Source: Streptomyces hyaluromycini | Lineage (GTDB): Bacteria; Actinomycetota; Actinomycetes; Streptomycetales; Streptomycetaceae | DNA length: 64,000 nt | Direction: 5' to 3' | Assembly (NCBI RefSeq): GCF_002217755.1 | Contig: NZ_BCFL01000042.1 | Location: 1-64,000 of the forward strand | Notes under the pieces: generated by a model | Databases searched by the model: none | What the model was told of the DNA's origin: nothing | What the model saw: the letters and a program-made list of their open reading frames with translations, nothing else | Translations under genes and position numbers: made by a program | In this document: piece after piece, positions 58,697 through 64,000 of the stretch | Layout: every line of letters begins with the position of its first letter | Position numbering within the stretch: the stretch's first letter is position 1

Positions 58697-59116
58697 ATGT
58701 CGCTGGCCCAGCCGCACTCCGCTTCCGTGACGGTGTCCGCGTCGGTCGAGGTGTTCCTGAACGACCCCCGGTTCGTGGCGGCGTTCACCACGATCAGGCC
58801 GGGCGGGGCTCCGCACGTGGCGCCGGTGCGGTTCACCTGGGATGCGAAGGCCGGCCTGGCGCGGGTGCTCACGGTGCTGTCGTCGCGCAAGGCCCGCAAC
58901 CTGCTGGCGGAGCCGGGCGGACGCGTGGCGCTGTGCCAGGTGGACGGCTTCACCTGGGTGACGCTGGAGGGCACGGCGCATGTGGTGCAGGACCCGCAGC
59001 GGCTGGCTGAGGGCGTCGCCTGGTACGCCCGCCGCTACCGGACGCTGCCGCCCGACCGCCCCGGCCGGGTCGTCATCGAGATCGCCGTGGAGCGCGTGCT
59101 GAGCCTCAACGCCTGA
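58697..59116 (+). CDS. PPOX-class flavin/F420-binding protein 2
   Basis: 139 residues, paralogous to 53585-54043. Signature elements: FLNDPRFVAAFTTIRPGGAP, VAPVRFTWDAKAGLARVLTV, SSRKARNLLAEPGGRVALCQ and RLAEGVAWYARRYRTLP. It probably catalyses an F420- or FMN-dependent reduction in tailoring. The ATG at 58697 has AGGCG upstream. Confidence 0.85.
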   Translation: MSLAQPHSASVTVSASVEVFLNDPRFVAAFTTIRPGGAPHVAPVRFTWDAKAGLARVLTVLSSRKARNLLAEPGGRVALCQVDGFTWVTLEGTAHVVQDPQRLAEGVAWYARRYRTLPPDRPGRVVIEIAVERVLSLNA

Positions 59117-59121
59117 CCGCG

Positions 59122-59320
59122 TCAAGTGCATTGCCCTGTCAGGTCGGGGACGCGGCTGGCGGGTGATCTGCCCTTCAGCGCGGTGTGTCCGCGGTGGTGA
59201 TTGCGGGTGTGCAGCCAGCCGGGGAAGGCGTCGCGTCATTCAGCTTCCGGGCCGTACGGGGGCGTGGGCCCACTCGTCGAGCAGGGTGCGGTCGAAGCGT
59301 TCGGCGTTCCCGTCGGTCTA
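59122..59320 (-). pseudogene. IS481-type transposase C-terminal remnant
   Basis: Read leftward, one frame gives GNAERFDRTLLDEWAHAP and then, after a shift, DAFPGWLHTRNHHRGHTALK with GRSPASRVPDLTGQ. These are the last 60 residues of an IS481/IS3-type integrase (rve) protein. A frameshift and a stop near 59250 and the missing N-terminus make it a relic. Confidence 0.72.
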
Positions 59321-59370
59321 CGGCCTCTCTCAGCCGGGACCCGCGTCACCGACCTCCGTGGACAGAACAG

Positions 59371-59859
59371 CTAAAGCCCGCGCCCGGGGCTGCCGTTGGA
59401 CCACACCAGACGGAACGACAGCTCCGACAACCGCCACCCGAGGGGCGTGCGCCGGGCCCGGCCTTGCACGAAGGTCCCCGTGGTGAAGAGCTGCGGGGCC
59501 TCTTCCTGCGCCCTGGCGTGGTGGACGTGCGTGGAGATCAGGTTGGCCTGCAGTTTCGCACTGTCCCCGGTCACCTCGACCACGGCCGGGGAGCCGAGGT
59601 GCTGGGTGGCGGCGAACGCCGACAGGGCGGTGGCGTGGTAGGCGGCCATGCCGTCGACGCCCTCGTGCCAGCTGATCGGGAAGGTCACGACCGCATCCTG
59701 CGTGAACAGACCGGCCGCCCACGCGTCGTCGAGTTCCTGTACGTCGAGCGAGACCAGATAGCGGTCGAGTAACGCCGCCACACGGGTCTGGAGTTCGGTC
59801 TCCGATTCGGAGTTTTCCGTGTGTGATTCTTCGCTTGTGCGGATGAACGTCATGGCCAT
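59371..59859 (-). CDS. SnoaL-like (NTF2-fold) protein
   Basis: 162 residues from ATG 59859 (59853 is an alternative). The NTF2-like fold is visible in VAALLDRYLVSLDVQELDDA, WAAGLFTQDAVVTFPISWHE, and LISTHVHHARAQEEAPQLFT. Members are polyketide cyclases or hydroxylases (SnoaL, AclR) or limonene-epoxide-hydrolase-like. A cofactor-free tailoring role is plausible. It diverges from oxygenase 3 with a 90-bp AT-rich gap between. Confidence 0.82.
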   Translation of the reverse strand: MAMTFIRTSEESHTENSESETELQTRVAALLDRYLVSLDVQELDDAWAAGLFTQDAVVTFPISWHEGVDGMAAYHATALSAFAATQHLGSPAVVEVTGDSAKLQANLISTHVHHARAQEEAPQLFTTGTFVQGRARRTPLGWRLSELSFRLVWSNGSPGRGL

Positions 59860-59949
59860 AAGAATGCCATCTGCGGCACGTTTGGAACGCTGTTTACGCC
59901 CTCGGTCGGTTGTAGCAATACTGGTCCTACGCAGGTGAGAAGAGGGTAG
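59860..59949. promoter_or_regulatory. Divergent promoter region, SnoaL-like / oxygenase 3
   Basis: The 90-bp gap has TTTGGAACGCTGTTTACGC and TGTAGCAATACTGG. TTGTAGCAATACT could hold a -10 for oxygenase 3. Nothing more specific is visible. Confidence 0.35.
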
Positions 59950-61419
59950 ATGAACTCCTTTGACACGGACGTCTTGATAGTGGGAGCGGGCCCCACTGGA
60001 CTCATGCTCGCGGGAGAATTGAGACTCAATGGAGTTTCGGTCACGGTTCTGGACAAGCTGTCGGAGCCCATGCAATTCTCGCGTGCTCTCGGATTTTCGG
60101 CGCGGACGATCGAGGAATTCGCCCAGCGCGGTCTGACCGCGCGATTCGGTGAGGTCCAGGTGATTCCGGCCGGCCACTTCGGCGGGGTGCCGCTGGACTA
60201 CCAAGTGATCGAGGGCGGCTCCTACGGCGCGCGCGGCATTCCACAGTCGCGTACCGAAGCGGTCCTCGGCGGATGGGCGGCCGAACTGGGCGCGCAGGTG
60301 CGGCGTGGCGTCAAGGCCACCGGCCTGGAGGCCGGCCCCGACGCGGTGCGCCTGAAGGCCGTCGGCCCGGAGGGCGAGCTGGAGCTCACCGCCCAGTACG
60401 TGGTGGGCTGCGACGGTGCCCGCAGCGTCGTCCGCACCCTCGCGGGGATCGGCTACCCCGGCACCGACCCGGCCATCGAGCTGCGGTTCGCTGACGTCGA
60501 GGGGGTGCGGCTGCGGCCGCGCCTGAGCGGCGAGGCGGTGCCCGGCGGCATGGTGATGGTCATCCCGATCGGCCCCGAACGCAGCCGCATCATCTACTTC
60601 GACGCCGCCGAGCCGCTGCGCCCGGCCGAGCGGGCCATCACCTTCGACGAGGTCCGTGAAGCCTTCGAGCGTCTGTCGGGGGAGGACCTGTCCGGGGCCC
60701 GCCCGCTGTGGGTCAGCTCGACCACCGACGCCAGCCGGCAGGCCACCACCTACCGGCAGGGCCGGATCCTGCTGGCCGGCGACGCCGCCCACACCCATCT
60801 GCCCATCGGCGCGCAGGGGATGAGCGCGGGCATCCAGGATGCGGTCAACCTCGGCTGGAAGCTGGCACTGGAGGTCAAGGGCCGGGCGCCCCAGGCATTG
60901 CTTGACACGTACCACAGCGAGCGGCACCCGGTCGGCGCCCGCATCCTGACCAACACCCTCGCCCAGCGTCTGCTGTACCTGGGCGGCGACGAGACGGCCC
61001 CGCTCCGCGAGGTCCTCGCCGAGCTGGTCGGCTCTCACGAGGCCGTGCGGCGGCACCTGGTGGGCATGGTCACCGGCTTGGACATCCGCCACGAGGTCGG
61101 CGAGGGCGACCACCCTCTGCTGGGCCGGCGCCTGCCGGACCGGGAACTGGTGGTGGACGGCGAGAAGACGACCGTCTTCACGCTGCTGCACGCCGGCCGT
61201 GCGGTCCTGCTCGACCTCACCGGGGACCTGGGCCGGGCCGCGGCCGGTTGGGCGGACCGGCTCGACGTGGTGGCCGTGGAGCGCCTCGACCACGACGTCC
61301 CCTTGGCCGGTCTGCTGGTACGGCCGGACGGCTACGTCGCCTGGGCTGCAGCGCCGGGCGAGAACACGGCCGGACTCACCGACGCCCTGGCCCGCTGGCT
61401 CGGCCCAGCCACCCGCTGA
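59950..61419 (+). CDS. FAD-dependent aromatic monooxygenase 3 (UrdE/PgaE type)
   Basis: 489 residues. VLIVGAGPTGLMLAGELRLN, GCDGARSVVRTLAGIGYPGT, ILLAGDAAHTHLPIGAQGMS and QDAVNLGWKLALEVKGR mark the three FAD motifs; the C-terminal thioredoxin-like domain is present. Of the three oxygenases this one is positioned exactly where UrdE/LanE-type enzymes sit, just before the cyclase and KSalpha genes, so it is the best candidate for the first hydroxylation of the tetracyclic core. Confidence 0.93.
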   Translation: MNSFDTDVLIVGAGPTGLMLAGELRLNGVSVTVLDKLSEPMQFSRALGFSARTIEEFAQRGLTARFGEVQVIPAGHFGGVPLDYQVIEGGSYGARGIPQSRTEAVLGGWAAELGAQVRRGVKATGLEAGPDAVRLKAVGPEGELELTAQYVVGCDGARSVVRTLAGIGYPGTDPAIELRFADVEGVRLRPRLSGEAVPGGMVMVIPIGPERSRIIYFDAAEPLRPAERAITFDEVREAFERLSGEDLSGARPLWVSSTTDASRQATTYRQGRILLAGDAAHTHLPIGAQGMSAGIQDAVNLGWKLALEVKGRAPQALLDTYHSERHPVGARILTNTLAQRLLYLGGDETAPLREVLAELVGSHEAVRRHLVGMVTGLDIRHEVGEGDHPLLGRRLPDRELVVDGEKTTVFTLLHAGRAVLLDLTGDLGRAAAGWADRLDVVAVERLDHDVPLAGLLVRPDGYVAWAAAPGENTAGLTDALARWLGPATR

Positions 61420-61508
61420 CACCTTGCCAGGCCCACTCGTGGGCTTGTCCGCAGCACCGGGCAAGCCCCACTCCGTCAAGTCCGTACTTCACAGGAAGAG
61501 ACACATCG

Positions 61509-62204
61509 ATGCCCACCATCTCCGCTCAGGACAAGCACCTGACAGTCCTCAACCTCTTCACCACCGACGCGCCCGAGAAGCAGGACACACTGATCCAGGA
61601 GATGACCAAGATCGTCCAAGCCGCGGCGTACGAGGGCTGGATGTCCAGCACCGTGCACTCGGCGGTGGACAGCCCCGGCACGGCCAACCTCATCCAGTGG
61701 CGCAGCGGTGAGGACCTGGAGAAGCGCTACGCCGGCGAGGAGTTCAAGCACCGCACGCTGCCGGTCTTCTCTGAGATCACCACCTCGATACGCCTGCTGC
61801 AGAACGAGATCGCCTATACCGTCACCCACCCGTCGCTGGGCGGCGTCGTCGAGGTCGACCCCGAGCGCAACGACTACACCGCCATCACCGTCTTCGGGGT
61901 CGCCGAGGAGAACCGGGACGAGCTCGTCGACGCCCTCGGCCCCGCGCAGACGGACATCACCGACGCCTCCGGGTTCCGGTCGCTGTCGGTCTTCAAGGGC
62001 CTGCGCGCCCGCGGCGTGGAGGGCTCCTTCGTGGTGGCCTACTCCCAGTGGGAGAGCAAGGAGGCCTACGACGCCTACCGCGCTCTGCCCGAGGCCGGCA
62101 AGCCGCTGAGCCGGCAGAAGGCCGAGGCCCGCGTGAAGGACCTCGCCACGTGGGTGGACTCCAACACCTACCGGGTGGTGCTCACCCGCGCCGGCGGAGC
62201 GTAG
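61509..62204 (+). CDS. Two-domain antibiotic biosynthesis monooxygenase (ABM)
   Basis: 231 residues from ATG 61509 (GGAAGAG upstream). Two ferredoxin-like ABM domains: about 10-100 (LTVLNLFTTDAPEKQDTLIQ) and about 120-220 (YTAITVFGVAEENRDELVDA, SFVVAYSQWESKEAYDAY). ABM proteins oxidise anthrones to quinones without cofactor, and single-domain relatives (JadG/GilOII) take part in angucycline B-ring opening. Intramolecular duplication gives a pseudodimer. It lies between oxygenase 3 and the cyclase, as part of the early operon. Confidence 0.88.
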   Translation: MPTISAQDKHLTVLNLFTTDAPEKQDTLIQEMTKIVQAAAYEGWMSSTVHSAVDSPGTANLIQWRSGEDLEKRYAGEEFKHRTLPVFSEITTSIRLLQNEIAYTVTHPSLGGVVEVDPERNDYTAITVFGVAEENRDELVDALGPAQTDITDASGFRSLSVFKGLRARGVEGSFVVAYSQWESKEAYDAYRALPEAGKPLSRQKAEARVKDLATWVDSNTYRVVLTRAGGA

Positions 62205-62415
62205 GGGCACATCCCGCACGGCCCGCACGCAGTCGTACGGGCGGTGCGCGCTACGCCGCGGGGCAGCGTCCAAGCGCGGCTCCGGCCATGCTCCGGCACT
62301 GCCCGTGCACGGCGCTACCGGCAGGCCGCACGGTCGAGGCGGCGGTCCCGGTGCACCGCCGCGCGCATGCCGCTGTCCGCGCGCCACATCCCACGCCGCC
62401 TGAGGAGGCACCCCT

Positions 62416-62745
62416 ATGCACAGCACGCTGATCGTCGCCCGGATGGCACCAGCCGCCGTCAACGACGTGGCCGGGCTGTTCTCCGCCTTCGACGCCACCG
62501 ACATGCCCGACCGCATGGGGACTCGCCGTCGCCAGCTGTTTTTCTACCAGGGCCTGTATTTCCACCTGCAGGACTTCGACGCGGCCGACGGCGGGGCGCG
62601 GATCGAGGCCGCCAAGACCGACCCGCGGTTCGTCCGGATCAGCGACGACCTCAAGCCGTTCATCGAGGCGTACGACCCCAAGACCTGGCGCTCGCCGGCC
62701 GACGCGATGGCCACGCGTTTCTACCACTGGGAGGTGTCCCGTTGA
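62416..62745 (+). CDS. TcmI/UrdF-type polyketide cyclase
   Basis: 109 residues, the standard length for the TcmI-type aromatase/cyclase family. It shows the N-terminal STLIVARMAPAAVNDVAGLF, GTRRRQLFFYQGLYFHLQDF and WRSPADAMATRFYHWE. It catalyses late ring closure of the polyketide. The stop overlaps the KSalpha start (TTGA), so the two are translationally coupled, as in urdF-urdA. Confidence 0.93.
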   Translation: MHSTLIVARMAPAAVNDVAGLFSAFDATDMPDRMGTRRRQLFFYQGLYFHLQDFDAADGGARIEAAKTDPRFVRISDDLKPFIEAYDPKTWRSPADAMATRFYHWEVSR

Positions 62746-64000
62746 ACGGGCGACGCGTTGTCCTCACCGGGATCGATGTGATCGCGCCCGGTGGTGTCGG
62801 CAGGGAGAACTTCTGGGACCTGCTGAGCAGCGGTCGCACCGCCACGCGCGGCATCACCTTCTTCGACCCCCTGCCGTTCCGCTCGCGGGTGGCCGCCGAG
62901 GCCGACTTCGACCCGTACGACCACGGCCTGACCCCGCACCAGATCCGGCGGATGGACCGAGCCGCGCAGTTCGCGGTGGTGGCCGCGCGCGGTGCGGTGG
63001 AGGGCAGCGGCCTGGCGATGGCCGACCTGGACCCGCACCGGATCGCGGTGACCGTGGGCAGCGCGGTGGGCGCCACGATGGGCCTGGACCAGGAGTACCG
63101 GGTGGTCAGCGACGGCGGCCGACTGGACATCGTGGACCACACCTATGCCGTTCCGCATCTGTACCACCACATGGTGCCCAGCTCCTTCGCCACGGAGGTG
63201 GCCTGGGCGGTGGGAGCCGAGGGCCCGAGCACCGTGGTGTCCACCGGCTGCACCTCCGGCATCGACTCGGTCGGCTACGCGGTCGAGCTGATCCGGGAGG
63301 GATCGGCGGACGTGGTGGTGGCCGGTTCGTCCGACGCCCCGATCTCGCCGATCACGATGGCGTGCTTCGACGCGATCAAGGCCACCACGCCCCGGAACGA
63401 CGAACCCGAGCACGCGTCACGGCCGTTCGACGCCACCCGCAACGGCTTCGTGCTGGGCGAGGGCGCCGCCTTCTTCGTACTGGAGGACCTGGAGGCGGCC
63501 CGGGCGCGCGGCGCGCACATCTACGCCGAGATCGCCGGCTATGCCACCCGTTCCAACGCTTACCACATGACCGGGCTGCGCTCGGACGGCCTGGAGATGG
63601 CGGAGGCGATCAGGGTCGCCCTGGACGAGGCGCGGCTGAACGCCGACGAGATCGACTACGTCAACGCGCACGGCTCGGGCACCAAGCAGAACGACCGCCA
63701 CGAGACCGCGGCGGTCAAGAGGAGCCTGGGCGAGCACGCCTACCGGACCCCGATGAGCTCCATCAAGTCGATGGTGGGGCATTCGCTGGGTGCCATCGGC
63801 TCGATCGAGATCGCCGCGTCCGCGCTGGCCATGGAGCACGACGTGGTGCCGCCGACGGCCAACCTGCACCACCGCGACCCGGAGTGCGACCTGGACTATG
63901 TACCGCTGACCGCACGCGAACAACGCACCGACACGGTGCTGACGGTGGGCAGCGGTTTCGGCGGGTTCCAGAGCGCGATGGTGCTGGCCGCTCCCGAGAG
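62742..64000 (+). CDS. Type II PKS ketosynthase alpha (partial at window end)
   Basis: At least 419 codons, missing only the last few residues. It starts with TTG in the cyclase stop (GGGAGG upstream). Active-site residues: Cys170 in STGCTSGIDS, His in NAHGSGTKQND and in KSMVGHSLGAIGSIE, all conserved. The sequence style (MDRAAQFAVVAARGAVEG; GRTATRGITFFDPLPFRSRV) is that of the angucycline/aromatic polyketide KSalpha group. It condenses malonyl-ACP with its KSbeta partner, which should begin just past base 64000. Confidence 0.95.
   Translation, partial: MNGRRVVLTGIDVIAPGGVGRENFWDLLSSGRTATRGITFFDPLPFRSRVAAEADFDPYDHGLTPHQIRRMDRAAQFAVVAARGAVEGSGLAMADLDPHRIAVTVGSAVGATMGLDQEYRVVSDGGRLDIVDHTYAVPHLYHHMVPSSFATEVAWAVGAEGPSTVVSTGCTSGIDSVGYAVELIREGSADVVVAGSSDAPISPITMACFDAIKATTPRNDEPEHASRPFDATRNGFVLGEGAAFFVLEDLEAARARGAHIYAEIAGYATRSNAYHMTGLRSDGLEMAEAIRVALDEARLNADEIDYVNAHGSGTKQNDRHETAAVKRSLGEHAYRTPMSSIKSMVGHSLGAIGSIEIAASALAMEHDVVPPTANLHHRDPECDLDYVPLTAREQRTDTVLTVGSGFGGFQSAMVLAAPE

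Noticed and set aside
1..64000. CRISPR arrays, rRNA or tRNA genes
   Set aside because: No regularly spaced identical repeats with unique spacers, and no cloverleaf or rRNA core sequences were seen by eye; a dedicated scan could not be run here.

Overview
This looks like the terminal 64 kb of a linear Streptomyces (or close relative) plasmid that carries an aromatic polyketide gene cluster. Base 1 opens with the hallmark Streptomyces telomere palindrome (CCCGCGGAGCGGG), followed by six more small-loop palindromes within 164 bp. The window also encodes the telomere pair Tap and Tpg, a ParA/ParB partition pair with candidate centromere sites, and a primase-polymerase/helicase replication pair. 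Base composition and third-position GC bias are typical of high-GC actinomycetes. No rRNA, tRNA or CRISPR array was seen.

Layout. 1-0.2 kb: telomere. 0.9-2.3 kb: a dense repeat block and two coupled winged-helix genes. 2.8-6.6 kb: hypothetical genes, including a PIN-domain/membrane/winged-helix protein and a tail-anchored protein in the tap-tpg operon. 6.6-9.3 kb: tpg and tap. 9.4-11.9 kb: decayed zeta-toxin and TPR fragments, an intact Fic/Doc-type toxin-antitoxin pair and a transposase remnant. 11.9-15 kb: a large GAF-GAF-PAS-GGDEF protein. 15.4-17.8 kb: a winged-helix/zinc-finger protein, possibly a replication protein. 18.5-21.7 kb: small accessory genes and broken genes. 22.4-26.3 kb: a BldN-like sigma factor and parAB, with four copies of a 17-bp parS-like palindrome. 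26.3-27.4 kb: decayed toxin and relaxase. 28.1-31.6 kb: a candidate replication origin (nested perfect inverted repeats with iterons) followed by three overlapping genes (prim-pol, D5-like helicase, unknown).

32.5-64 kb: the biosynthetic cluster, cut off by the window end. It has an acyl-CoA carboxylase epsilon subunit, two tandem SARP activators, a Sfp-type phosphopantetheinyl transferase, a carboxyltransferase beta subunit, a glucose-1-phosphate thymidylyltransferase, an NDP-sugar reductase/epimerase, a glycosyltransferase, a membrane acyltransferase, three FAD aromatic monooxygenases, an SDR, an epoxide-hydrolase-like protein, two PPOX-type flavoproteins, a quinone oxidoreductase, a SnoaL-like protein, a two-domain ABM monooxygenase, a TcmI/UrdF-type cyclase, and the ketosynthase alpha of a type II PKS at the right edge. 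The expected product is a glycosylated, heavily oxidised aromatic polyketide; the oxygenase-cyclase-KSalpha order and the KS sequence style fit the angucycline family. The carboxylase would supply malonyl-CoA, the PPTase would load the ACP, and the SARPs would switch the operons on.

The cluster is scarred by mobile DNA. It contains a decayed phenazine block in the order phzE-phzF-phzG, two near-identical 173-bp MITEs in opposite orientation bracketing 10.4 kb, remnants of IS110-, IS481- and NF041680-like transposases, a methyltransferase pseudogene and a half-length MMPL exporter. An ECF41 sigma factor with its carboxymuconolactone-decarboxylase-type partner and a matching promoter sits inside the cluster.
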